A DNA stretch of 55,539 bases, taken from Blautia sp. (GTDB lineage Bacteria; Bacillota; Clostridia; Lachnospirales; Lachnospiraceae). The translations under genes were made by a program, and so were the position numbers. The DNA lies in the NCBI GenBank assembly GCA_017463155.1, contig JAFTPT010000040.1, forward strand, positions 1 through 55,539, written 5' to 3'. Below are positions 7,900 through 14,556 of the stretch, in pieces. Under the pieces are notes generated by a model. That model had not been told where the DNA came from and ran no database searches. It saw nothing but the letters and a program-made list of their open reading frames with translations. Every line of letters begins with the position of its first letter. The stretch's first letter is position 1.

Positions 7900-8118
7900 A
7901 TGGCGAGAGGGAAACTGGATATAAATGTAAGACTGGAGCGGCAGGAAAAGAAGATCCTGAAACTGACTGCAGAGCTGGAAGCAGCAAAAAATGAGTATGA
8001 CAACCTGCTTAAAGAGAAGAAAGAAGCAGACAAAAAGAAACTCTTCGAAGCCTATAGTAAGAGCAGGCGGAGCCTGGACGAGGTCATTGATTTCATGAAA
8101 GGGAAAGCTGATCTATAG
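7900..8118 (+). CDS. IS accessory small coiled-coil protein 1
   Basis: 72 residues, inside the IS, 16 bases after the transposase stop. The ATG at 7900 is preferred to the one at 7894 because it lies nine bases from the GGAG site. The N-terminal part is a heptad-like coiled coil (RQEKKILKLTAELEAAK). The C-terminal part carries the motif LFEAYSKSRRSLDEVIDFM, which is echoed in the next ORF. Short proteins with a coiled coil plus this kind of terminal helix pair are frequent next to transposases and on mobile elements of Firmicutes, but no function is known to me. It may bind the transposase or DNA. Confidence 0.7.
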   Translation: MARGKLDINVRLERQEKKILKLTAELEAAKNEYDNLLKEKKEADKKKLFEAYSKSRRSLDEVIDFMKGKADL

Positions 8119-8137
8119 CAGGACCAGAGGTGGCATC

Positions 8138-8389
8138 GTGATTCAAAAAGAAAAGGATGTACTCGATAAGAAGATCGAAGCTTTAAAACCGAAAATATTG
8201 AAAGCAAAGGACACATATGATTCGTTGCTTGATGAGATGTCAGAACTGCTTGATCAGCGCTATCCTGAGCGCAGGGAAGAGGCGATAAAGAACCGGCTAT
8301 ATGATGCGTATCGTCGAAGTGGCAAGACTGTAGATTTCATAATCGATTTCATCGAGAATGCAGATGATGAGGATGATTATTGGGCATGA
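8138..8389 (+). CDS. IS accessory small coiled-coil protein 2
   Basis: 83 residues from a GTG at 8138 with an AGAGGTGG site upstream, 19 bases after accessory protein 1. The N-terminal half is coiled coil (KDVLDKKIEALKPKILKAK). The C-terminal half has LYDAYRRSGKTVDFIIDFI, which aligns with LFEAYSKSRRSLDEVIDFM of the preceding protein, followed by an acidic tail. The two are therefore diverged paralogues carried as passengers of the IS. It ends 57 bases before the right end of the element. Confidence 0.7.
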   Translation: MIQKEKDVLDKKIEALKPKILKAKDTYDSLLDEMSELLDQRYPERREEAIKNRLYDAYRRSGKTVDFIIDFIENADDEDDYWA

Positions 8390-8418
8390 ACTGTTAAAAC
8401 CGGTGGTTTTGAGGTGGT

Positions 8419-8446
8419 CGAGAGTTAATTATATGGGAAGTTCACA
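8419..8446. repeat. Right inverted repeat of the IS
   Basis: Inverted copy of 6026-6053, ending GAAGTTCACA; 26 of 28 positions pair. Confidence 0.9.
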
Positions 8447-8451
8447 GGGAA
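8447..8451. repeat. Target-site duplication of the IS, right copy
   Basis: GGGAA, identical to 6021-6025. Joining 6025 to 8452 restores the uninterrupted HIRAN reading frame, which would then end at the TGA at 8460-8462. Confidence 0.8.
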
Positions 8452-8467
8452 ACAAATCCTGATCCGG

Positions 8468-8496
8468 TTGTGTGGAAGAGGGAAATAGGCTATAAT
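8468..8496 (+). promoter_or_regulatory. Promoter of the SRPG-repeat protein
   Basis: TTGTGT (8468-8473), 17 bp, TATAAT (8491-8496), ending 62 bp upstream of the start at 8559. It lies just after the original HIRAN stop codon, so it belonged to the ancestral locus and not to the IS. Confidence 0.6.
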
Positions 8497-8558
8497 ACCC
8501 GTATGAGAACAATGATTCGAAAAATGATGGCTCATTCTGTTTGAAAAGGAGGTTCACG

Positions 8559-8867
8559 ATGGCAGGTCACAGCCGCAGAGGTTTTTTCGGAGAGATCATT
8601 CATTACGATGAGAATGGCAACAAGATCGGCGAAAGCCGTCCCAGTGTCTGGGGCGGGTTCGACGAATACGACGCAAACGGAAACAAGACCGGCAAAAGCC
8701 GTCCGGGGTTCTTCGGGCAGATGAACCACTTTGACGAATCCGGCGAGAAGACCGGCGAGAGCCGGCGGAACTTCTGGGGCGGAATCGACCATTTTGATGA
8801 GACCGGTGAAAAGACCGGCGAGAGCCGTCCCGGATTTTTTGGTGAATGGAAGGATATCGACAAATGA
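8559..8867 (+). CDS. Small tandem-repeat protein (G-x-SRPG-FFG...DENG-x-K units)
   Basis: 102 residues. The ATG at 8559 follows AAAAGGAGG. The whole protein is about four and a half copies of a ~22-residue unit of the form SRPGFFGQMNHFDESGEKTG; units alternate between an FFG and a WGG turn. Each unit has an aromatic-glycine turn followed by an acidic (D/N)-E-x-G hairpin, suggesting short beta-hairpins stacked in a row. There is no signal peptide or membrane segment. The DNA repeats are close enough to show on both strands. I do not recognise a function. It has its own promoter and stands alone between the IS and a secreted hydrolase. Confidence 0.75.
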   Translation: MAGHSRRGFFGEIIHYDENGNKIGESRPSVWGGFDEYDANGNKTGKSRPGFFGQMNHFDESGEKTGESRRNFWGGIDHFDETGEKTGESRPGFFGEWKDIDK

Positions 8868-9034
8868 ATATCTTTTCATTTTTCGTCAGGCTGGCAGAAC
8901 AAACGAAATTCCCAGAATCCTCACATCTTCTTCACAAAGTCAACACAAAAGTCCAGTACCCTTTTTCTTGAGGTATCGAGCAGCAGATCGCGTAAGACCA
9001 GGTATCTCCACTATTTTCAAGGAGGTAACGAAAC

Positions 9035-10183
9035 ATGAAGAAAGCAATGGCAGTCTGCCTGGCCCTGACCTTGATGTCCGGATGTGTTGCATGCTATGCA
9101 GAAGAAGAAACGACAGTGGAGGCTGAGGCGATGCAGGAGAATGGGAATTTTGATGAAAACGACGGTCCGGGAGAGAATGGTGAGTTCGGCGGACCCGGAA
9201 AAGAGGGCGGCCGGGGAGAATTCAGAGGCCCGGGAGGCAGAGAAGATCTTGATGAAAACGGCGGCCCGCAGGGAGACGGCGGATTCGGCGGCCACGGAGG
9301 CCCCGGCGGTATGAACGGTGGTGGAATGGCCACGGACAAATCCGGCGATGAAGAGCTGCAGGCAATGATCGCAGAAGTCAAGGACAAGTTTACGACCGGT
9401 GAATACACGGATGAGGAGACTGGTCTTACGGTTCCCTATGATCTGTATCTGCCTGAGGATTTTGACGCGTCACAGTCCTATCCGATGGTGGTCTTTATCG
9501 GTGACGCGACGACCGTCGGCACGGATTTGGAATATTCCTTGACACAGGGCTGGGGCGGCATCGTCTGGGCGACAGAGGAGGAACAGACGAAGCATGAAGC
9601 CGTCGTCCTGGTGCCGGTATTCCCGGAGACCGTGATCGATGATAACAATGGTTCGAACAAATCCGACTATCTGGACCTGGTTCCGCGCATGATCGCGTCC
9701 GTGGCGGAGGAGTACTCCGTGGATACGGACAGGATCTACGGGACAGGCCAGTCCATGGGGGCCATGACCACATTGTATACAGCCGCGAACAACCCCGATC
9801 TCTACGCAGCGGTCCTGATCGTGGACGGACAGTGGGATACGGCGGAGCTGGCAGGACTTGAGACGCAGAAGATTGTCTACATCGCGGCCGGCGGCGATAT
9901 GAAAGCCAGTCAGGGGCAGACCGATGTAAAGGCCATGTTTGATGAGCTTGGCGTCTCGTATGCGGAGGATTCCGGATGGGACGCGCAGGCAGATGCGGAG
10001 ACGTTGGCAGGTTTGTGCGGGGATCTGTTTGCCCGGGGTGAATCCCTGAACTTTATTACATGGGAAGCCGGCACCGTTCTGAACGGATCCGGCGGAAGCG
10101 AGCACATGGCATCCTTTGATTACGCATATAAGCTCACGGCGGTTCGGGACTGGCTGTTTGCGCAGAGCCGGTCGGACGCCTGA
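9035..10183 (+). CDS. Secreted alpha/beta-hydrolase (esterase/peptidase type) with Gly-rich linker
   Basis: 382 residues with an N-terminal signal peptide. LMSGC around Cys17 is lipobox-like, while CYA-EEE just after could instead be a signal peptidase I site. Residues ~35-100 are a Gly/Glu/Pro-rich low-complexity linker. From ~120 on there is an alpha/beta-hydrolase fold with the nucleophile elbow GTGQSMGA (Ser240), a strand-turn SYPMVVFIGD at the oxyanion region, and a likely catalytic His357 in GGSEHMAS. The pattern is closest to the PHB-depolymerase / prolyl-oligopeptidase-like esterases. It probably acts outside the membrane on an ester or peptide substrate that cannot be named. AAGGAGG precedes the ATG. 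Confidence 0.82.
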   Translation: MKKAMAVCLALTLMSGCVACYAEEETTVEAEAMQENGNFDENDGPGENGEFGGPGKEGGRGEFRGPGGREDLDENGGPQGDGGFGGHGGPGGMNGGGMATDKSGDEELQAMIAEVKDKFTTGEYTDEETGLTVPYDLYLPEDFDASQSYPMVVFIGDATTVGTDLEYSLTQGWGGIVWATEEEQTKHEAVVLVPVFPETVIDDNNGSNKSDYLDLVPRMIASVAEEYSVDTDRIYGTGQSMGAMTTLYTAANNPDLYAAVLIVDGQWDTAELAGLETQKIVYIAAGGDMKASQGQTDVKAMFDELGVSYAEDSGWDAQADAETLAGLCGDLFARGESLNFITWEAGTVLNGSGGSEHMASFDYAYKLTAVRDWLFAQSRSDA

Positions 10184-10254
10184 AAACAGGAGAAACCCAC
10201 GGCAGCGTTTAGCTGCCGGACCTGCCGTAAATGCCTGATCGTCGCACGATTTTA

Positions 10255-10283
10255 TTGACTTTCGGAATCGTCTATACTATCAT
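10255..10283 (+). promoter_or_regulatory. Promoter with inverted repeat upstream of the OB-fold-like protein
   Basis: TTGACT (10255-10260), 17 bp, TATCAT (10278-10283). A 10-bp inverted repeat, GAATCGTCTA (10265-10274) and TAGACGATTC (10304-10313), spans the -10 region and transcription start. It could be an operator or a leader hairpin. Confidence 0.5.
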
Positions 10284-10333
10284 AGAGTTGATACCGGATT
10301 CGGTAGACGATTCGTGAGAAAAGGAGAAGAAAA

Positions 10334-11059
10334 ATGAAAAAAGCAGTTCTGGCATTGACACTTTCTCTGGCACTGGCAGCAGCAGGTTCCGTGATGGCCG
10401 CAGAGGAGAAATCCGAAGGCGTGATGACCTACGAAGAGTACGCGGCCGCGGATGTGGACACCGAGGTCACGGTCGAGACCTATGTACAGGCAAAGCAGTC
10501 CTGGTGGGAAGATGCGGCTACTCTCTATACCCAGGATCAGGATGGTGCCTATTTCCTCTACAACATGCCCTGCTCCGAGGAGGACTATGAGAAGCTCGTT
10601 CCCGGCACCAAGATCAAGGTGACCGGCTACAAGACCGAGTGGGAAGGCGAGGCTGAGATCATCGATTCGACCTTTGAGATCGAAGAGGGCGAGTTTATCG
10701 CAGAGCCCAAGGACGTAACAGATCTGCTTGGCAAAGATGAGCTGATCGACAGTCAGAACCAGCTGGTAAGCTTCAAGGGACTGACCGTGGAAGCCAGCAA
10801 GGATGCGGACGGTAACGACGCGGTATTCCTGTATTCCTGGGACGGCTCCGGACAGGACGGCGACGACCTGTACTTCAACGCATCCCTCGACGGAAACACC
10901 TACACCTTCACCGTGGAATCCTACCTGTGCGACAGCACCACCGATGTCTATGCGGCTGTCAAGGCGCTGAACGTCGGCGACAAGATCGACATGGAAGGCT
11001 TCCTGTACTGGTACCAGGGTGCCAACCCGCACATCACGGCTGTCACCGCAGCGGAATAA
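10334..11059 (+). CDS. Exported OB-fold-like protein of unknown function
   Basis: 241 residues. A clear signal peptide (MKKAVLALTLSLALAAAGSV, cut after VMA) precedes two similar beta-rich halves, each with the look of a bacterial OB-fold. The first contains VTVETYVQAKQSWWEDAATL and PGTKIKVTGYK; the second contains LVSFKGLTVEAS and VGDKIDMEGFLYWYQG. I know similar proteins as common, uncharacterised exported proteins of Lachnospiraceae. It carries no lipobox and no membrane anchor, so it is probably released or held by other surface components. AAAGGAGAAG precedes the ATG. It has its own promoter and is followed by a hairpin terminator. Confidence 0.78.
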   Translation: MKKAVLALTLSLALAAAGSVMAAEEKSEGVMTYEEYAAADVDTEVTVETYVQAKQSWWEDAATLYTQDQDGAYFLYNMPCSEEDYEKLVPGTKIKVTGYKTEWEGEAEIIDSTFEIEEGEFIAEPKDVTDLLGKDELIDSQNQLVSFKGLTVEASKDADGNDAVFLYSWDGSGQDGDDLYFNASLDGNTYTFTVESYLCDSTTDVYAAVKALNVGDKIDMEGFLYWYQGANPHITAVTAAE

Positions 11060-11073
11060 AACCAATTGATGAA

Positions 11074-11107
11074 AAAGAAGCGCTGATTTACGGATCAGCG
11101 CTTCTTT
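11074..11107 (+). terminator. Terminator hairpin after the OB-fold-like gene
   Basis: A perfect 14-bp stem, AAAGAAGCGCTGAT (11074-11087) with ATCAGCGCTTCTTT (11094-11107), has a 6-nt loop. The T-rich part is inside the right arm and no long T-run follows, so its efficiency is uncertain. Confidence 0.6.
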
Positions 11108-11145
11108 AGACAGAAAGAAGCTGTCTGCCCGGGAAGGGGGAGCAA

Positions 11146-11742
11146 ATGATCGACAATTACGAGAAATCAAGCCTGGCTGCCAGTGCGAGATTCCTGAAGT
11201 ATGACCAGGAGGCGCTGCTTGCGCGGTGGCCCCTCAGGCATGACGACAACTGGATCTATGTGGAATTCGTGGGCGCGGAGTACCGGATCGACCGGTCCAC
11301 CGGGCGGATCTACGAAGGGGAGCGGACGGCCGGCTTCAACGAAGTCCTGTCGATCCTGGATATGGTCTGCAATTCTCCCTGCGCGCCGGCACCGACAGGA
11401 CGGTGGCTGACCATGACGCAGCTCACGAACCGGGCCGGTTCGGGACCCGTGAGCATGGATATGATGCACAGGGAGCTGGAGCCCTTTATCGGGCACCCGG
11501 AGAGGCTCGAAAAAGCCTGCAGGGCCCTCGGCGGAACGGAAGCTTCCGTGGGAGACGTGAGCTTCTATATCCCGGTGTTCGAGAACTTTCCGCTGTGGCT
11601 GCAGTTCTGGGACGAGGACGATGAATTTCCGGCGAGCATCACGGTCCTCTGGGACAGCACGACGCCGCAGCATCTCCACTACGAAACGCTGTGGTACATT
11701 ATGAATCATCTGCTTGGGAGACTTCGGTTTCTTTCTCATTGA
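11146..11742 (+). CDS. DUF3786 family protein (paralogue 1)
   Basis: 198 residues, cytoplasmic. It carries the family's recurring landmarks: WIYVEFVGAEYRIDRSTGRI near the N-terminus, RLEKACRALGGTEASVGDVS in the middle, and the C-terminal PLWLQFWDEDDEFPASITVL. A related protein lies at 13858-14496 (VTINFWEADDEFPASGKALV aligns with the same end region). The family is widespread in anaerobes and has no assigned reaction that I can confirm. AAGGGGGAG precedes the ATG. The 3' end overlaps the end of the leftward small gene 11699-11890 by 44 bases. Confidence 0.78.
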   Translation: MIDNYEKSSLAASARFLKYDQEALLARWPLRHDDNWIYVEFVGAEYRIDRSTGRIYEGERTAGFNEVLSILDMVCNSPCAPAPTGRWLTMTQLTNRAGSGPVSMDMMHRELEPFIGHPERLEKACRALGGTEASVGDVSFYIPVFENFPLWLQFWDEDDEFPASITVLWDSTTPQHLHYETLWYIMNHLLGRLRFLSH

Positions 11743-11890
11743 TCGCCTCCTCAAAACCCTTGAGAGCGGCAAAGGGAGCAAAGATCTTGGCGCGCCTTTC
11801 GCGCGGCATAGGGGGATGCCTGACATAAAAGGCATCCCCTTTGTGCGCGGGGCGCTGCTTTTGTAAAAGGGAAGAATAATCAAATCGCAT
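11699..11890 (-). CDS. Small protein paired with the Y-family polymerase
   Basis: 63 residues. The ATG at 1890 of this kilobase block (position 11890) follows GAGGTGATGTT and lies nine bases after the polymerase stop codon, so the two form one leftward operon. It has the motif RRAKIFAPFAALKGFEEAI, close to the RAAQFSPFAALTGHEAAI motif of short proteins that, from memory, regularly follow UmuC-like polymerase genes in Clostridia. The pairing suggests it modulates or recruits the polymerase, but this is inference. It overlaps the convergent DUF3786 gene at the 3' ends. Confidence 0.72.
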   Translation of the reverse strand: MRFDYSSLLQKQRPAHKGDAFYVRHPPMPRERRAKIFAPFAALKGFEEAINEKETEVSQADDS

Positions 11891-11899
11891 AACATCACC

Positions 11900-13318
11900 T
11901 CAGGCCTTGTGGCCGCCGATCTGGAGGTTGCGTTCCCGCGTGGTGCCGGCCTCCTCCATATTCATGCCGCGCAGGACCGCATTACGTCCGTAGCGGCTCT
12001 TGATCGCGAGAAGCGCCTCCTGCAGGCGCTTTTCTTTTTGAAGGGAATCGAAATCCGTAAAGAGATCCAGCTGGTAGCAGCCGGTGTCCGCCGGGACCGT
12101 GTTGAGGGCCGTCACAAAAAGACGCCGGACCTTCAGGGACGGATCGATGATACGGTGGAAGAGAGTTATGGCTGCCTCCATGATCAGAAAACTGCTGTTG
12201 GTGTGGCTGCCGAGAGCTTCGGTCCCGCGGGCATGCTGCGGCACCCTGCGGCCGTAATAGTCCACATGGAAGAGCCCCTTGTAGGAAGGGTCTGTCACGT
12301 GGTCATAACCGATATACAGGGAGATGCCGCTGGTGGTCAGGTTCTTGCGGACCAGGTCGAGGACCAGCACGTCGGTCATCTCCTTGACCACGAGCAGGGC
12401 TTCCTCGCAGTCGTAGGCCCGGGGGAGTACCTGCCCGTTGTTGAGACTGTGATCCCGGGGAACGTAGGACTTGATCTCCTCCATGGTGCAGGTCTCGATC
12501 CCCCAGGCGTGATCGATCAGCAGCTCGGCGTCGATGCCGAACAGGGTATACAGGAACTCCTCGTTGGCGATGGACATGGCGGCCACATCCCCCATGGTGA
12601 ACATGCCGTTTCGGATCAGCGTGGTGCTGATGCCCCGGCCGATGTGCCAGAAATCCGTGAGGGGAATGTGGGGCCACAGGATCCGGCGGTAGGAGAGTTC
12701 GTCGAGTTCGGCGATACGCACGCCGTCCGCGTCGGCGGGCTTCCGCTTGGCGACGATGTCCATGGCGATCTTGGCCAGGTACAGATTGGTGCCGATGCCG
12801 GCAGTCGCGGTGATCCCGGTGCAGGAGAGCACATCCCGGAGCATGCGCCGCACCAGATCATGGGCGGAGACCCGGTAGAGCTCCGCGTAGCTGGTGGCGT
12901 CGATGAAGACCTCGTCGATGGAGTATACGTGGATATCCTCCGGGGCGATGTAGCGCAGGTACACGGCGTAGATCCTGGCGGAATAATCGATATACAGAGC
13001 CATGCGGGGCGGTGCTACGATGTAGGAGATCTTCCGGCGGGTACGCATCTCCGCCTCGCGGATGCGCTGGCGGGCCTCGAACAGCCTTGGACGCGCAGGC
13101 ACGCCGATGGCCTTGAGGGAAGGGGAGACCGCCAGGCAGATGGTATTGTCCGAACGGCTCTCATCCGCCACCAGCAGGTTGGCCGTCAGGGGATCGAGGC
13201 CACGCTCCACACATTCGACGGAGGCATAGAAGGACTTGAGATCGATGCAGATACAGGTCCTGGAATCATCCGGAGTCTCCTGTTCCGGCGCTGTCGACGG
13301 TTTTTCGTTTACGGACAT
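11900..13318 (-). CDS. Y-family (UmuC-like) translesion DNA polymerase
   Basis: 472 residues. The palm motifs of Y-family polymerases are present: CIDLKSFYASVECVERGLDP with the first metal-binding Asp, VYSIDEVFID with the second Asp-Glu, followed by TATAGIGTNLYLAKIAMD and a helix-hairpin-helix part around FWHIGRGIS. The length and the C-terminal little-finger region (VRRLFVTALNTV) fit the Gram-positive UmuC/YqjW group, not short DinB. It would copy past DNA lesions during the SOS response. The ATG at 13318 has GAAGGGAGG upstream, and a perfect LexA box lies 36 bp further up. The small gene 11699-11890 follows in the same operon. Confidence 0.92.
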   Translation of the reverse strand: MSVNEKPSTAPEQETPDDSRTCICIDLKSFYASVECVERGLDPLTANLLVADESRSDNTICLAVSPSLKAIGVPARPRLFEARQRIREAEMRTRRKISYIVAPPRMALYIDYSARIYAVYLRYIAPEDIHVYSIDEVFIDATSYAELYRVSAHDLVRRMLRDVLSCTGITATAGIGTNLYLAKIAMDIVAKRKPADADGVRIAELDELSYRRILWPHIPLTDFWHIGRGISTTLIRNGMFTMGDVAAMSIANEEFLYTLFGIDAELLIDHAWGIETCTMEEIKSYVPRDHSLNNGQVLPRAYDCEEALLVVKEMTDVLVLDLVRKNLTTSGISLYIGYDHVTDPSYKGLFHVDYYGRRVPQHARGTEALGSHTNSSFLIMEAAITLFHRIIDPSLKVRRLFVTALNTVPADTGCYQLDLFTDFDSLQKEKRLQEALLAIKSRYGRNAVLRGMNMEEAGTTRERNLQIGGHKA

Positions 13319-13353
13319 TTCCGAACCCTCCCTTCATACAGAAGCCCATAAAT

Positions 13354-13367
13354 CGAACATATGTTCG
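13354..13367. promoter_or_regulatory. LexA/DinR SOS box
   Basis: CGAACATATGTTCG is a perfect palindrome and matches the Gram-positive SOS box CGAACRNRYGTTYG at every position. It lies 36 bp upstream of the Y-family polymerase start, so LexA should repress that operon until DNA damage. Confidence 0.92.
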
Positions 13368-13422
13368 ACTTATGTACTACGATAATATCTCCAAAAAGAA
13401 AAAGGTGCAAGACAAAACCCGG

Positions 13423-13456
13423 AAAAAATAAAAAGCCTCCGTCAAAAAACGGAGGC
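13423..13456 (-). terminator. Leftward intrinsic terminator
   Basis: On the minus strand the stem GCCTCCG / CGGAGGC (13456-13435) with an 8-nt loop is followed by a T-rich run (TTTTTATTTTTT). It would end transcription of the decayed gene to its right. Confidence 0.75.
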
Positions 13457-13509
13457 AGATGTCCCACATAAAGGGACGGGTAAACCGTAGTTCCTGTTAA
13501 AAATGCATT

Positions 13510-13674
13510 TCAATACTTGATGAAAAGCTGGCAGAGACCGGTTTCGGTGATGACGTCGATCTGTACCTTGACGCCGGATTTTTCGGACCATTCGTCGGCG
13601 ATCTGCTGAAGGCCTGCCAGCTGGTTGTTGTCCCAGATCGCAACGTGAAGCTCATCGGTGGTGTAAGAGAAATG
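13510..13674 (-). pseudogene. Remnant of an ABC solute-binding protein gene
   Basis: Leftward frame with about 50 residues ending in TGA at 13510-13512. It contains DELHVAIWDNNQLAGLQQIA, then EWSEKSGVKVQIDVIT. This is the start of the mature part of a sugar-type extracellular solute-binding protein (first strand, then the helix and second strand); the usual length is over 400 residues. No start codon, signal peptide or permease genes remain. A full terminator still follows at 13423-13456, so this appears to be a deleted operon with its two ends joined. Confidence 0.6.
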
Positions 13675-13857
13675 TTCTCTCGATACAGATGCGCCGGGAG
13701 ATTTTCCATGACTTCTGCGGGAAATTTACAGAGCTCCTTTTTGTTGACTTGCCGGTGCGCCTGAAGTACACTTAGAACAGAAATCCGCGATCTTTTGTGC
13801 ATTCCGGCCATTCATGCGGAACATAGGAGAAAAGCGCTGAAGAGAAGGAGACGGGCG

Positions 13858-14496
13858 ATGAACAGTCTGACCAAGGAAGAACGCCAGAACCAGCAGCTTA
13901 GGGCCATGCTGCCGCCGGCACAGGAGCGCCTTAAAAAATACACGCCGGAGGAGATCTGTAAAAAAGCAGCCGCTTCTTTTGACCGGGACAGGCAGGAGTT
14001 CTGTTTTGAAAGCCTGGGGCAGGAGGTCCGGATCAGCTACCCGGATTTTGTGATCGACCCGCCTCTTTCGATGTGGCACACCCTGACGCTTTTGCAGTAC
14101 CTGGATACCGCGGACGGTTCGGAGCTGCCGGAGGGCCTCATCTCCCTCACGGACATGCCGGGCGGCATGGCCAGAGGGGCGGGCTTCAACAAGGATATCG
14201 AGACGATGTTCGCGCGGTATTTTTCGGACACGACATCCGAAGGCTTTGCGGCGGCCTGCCGTGCGCTCGGGGCAGAGATCGTTCCCGCGAAGGCGGACGT
14301 CTGCGCCGTTTTTTCCTACGCGCCGCGTTTCCCCGTGACCATCAACTTCTGGGAGGCGGATGACGAATTCCCGGCTTCCGGAAAAGCCCTCGTGAACGCC
14401 GGGGCGGAGCACTACCTGGCCATCGAAGCGGCCGGAGGAGCCTGCTCGGCCGTCGTGCAGGCAATCCGGGATCAGCTGGCAAAAAAGACCAGGTAG
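13858..14496 (+). CDS. DUF3786 family protein (paralogue 2)
   Basis: 212 residues from the ATG at 13858, which has AGAAGGAGA upstream; a longer upstream in-frame ATG lacks such a site. Landmarks are EVRISYPDFVIDPP near the first third, YLDTADGSELPEGLISL, GFAAACRALGAEIVPAKADV, and VTINFWEADDEFPASGKALV near the end. The last two align with the paralogue at 11146-11742. No membrane segments and no conserved Cys cluster are present. The function is unknown. The chagasin-like gene follows 60 bases downstream and may be co-transcribed. Confidence 0.78.
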   Translation: MNSLTKEERQNQQLRAMLPPAQERLKKYTPEEICKKAAASFDRDRQEFCFESLGQEVRISYPDFVIDPPLSMWHTLTLLQYLDTADGSELPEGLISLTDMPGGMARGAGFNKDIETMFARYFSDTTSEGFAAACRALGAEIVPAKADVCAVFSYAPRFPVTINFWEADDEFPASGKALVNAGAEHYLAIEAAGGACSAVVQAIRDQLAKKTR

Positions 14497-14556
14497 GACA
14501 ATAACATTCTATGCAGGAGACAGCCAAGGTTTGGAAATGCAGGGAGGAATACTGAA

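Larger units (their letters stand above)
6026..8446 (+). mobile_element. Complete IS (IS1634/IS4-like, DDE transposase) with two accessory ORFs
   Basis: The element is 2421 bp. Its ends are 28-bp imperfect inverted repeats (6026-6053 and 8419-8446, 26 of 28 positions identical, both beginning TGTGAACTTC when read inward) and it is flanked by a 5-bp duplication, GGGAA. It carries one full-length transposase and two small related ORFs on the same strand. A second copy of the inner end motif AATTAACACTCG lies at 6157-6168, just before the transposase ribosome site. Intact ends, duplication and ORFs suggest recent insertion. It landed in the last codons of the HIRAN gene. Confidence 0.92.
13319..13857. 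other. Gap with SOS box, leftward terminator and a binding-protein remnant
   Basis: From left to right this 539-bp gap holds the polymerase control region with its LexA box (13354-13367), a leftward intrinsic terminator (13423-13456), a fragment of a solute-binding protein gene (13510-13674) and the leader of the second DUF3786 gene. Short palindromic pieces (for example GTCCC and GGGAC at 13460-13476) are too weak to call. Confidence 0.5.

Noticed and set aside
11909-13351. 480-codon open frame on the plus strand opposite the Y-family polymerase
   Set aside because: It is the antisense shadow of a G+C-rich gene: low-complexity translation, no family features and no ribosome site. The minus-strand polymerase motifs and SOS box are decisive.
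13460-13476. GTCCC...GGGAC near the leftward terminator as a REP-like element
   Set aside because: The stem is only 5 bp and the core ACAGAACCGTCCC is not complete.
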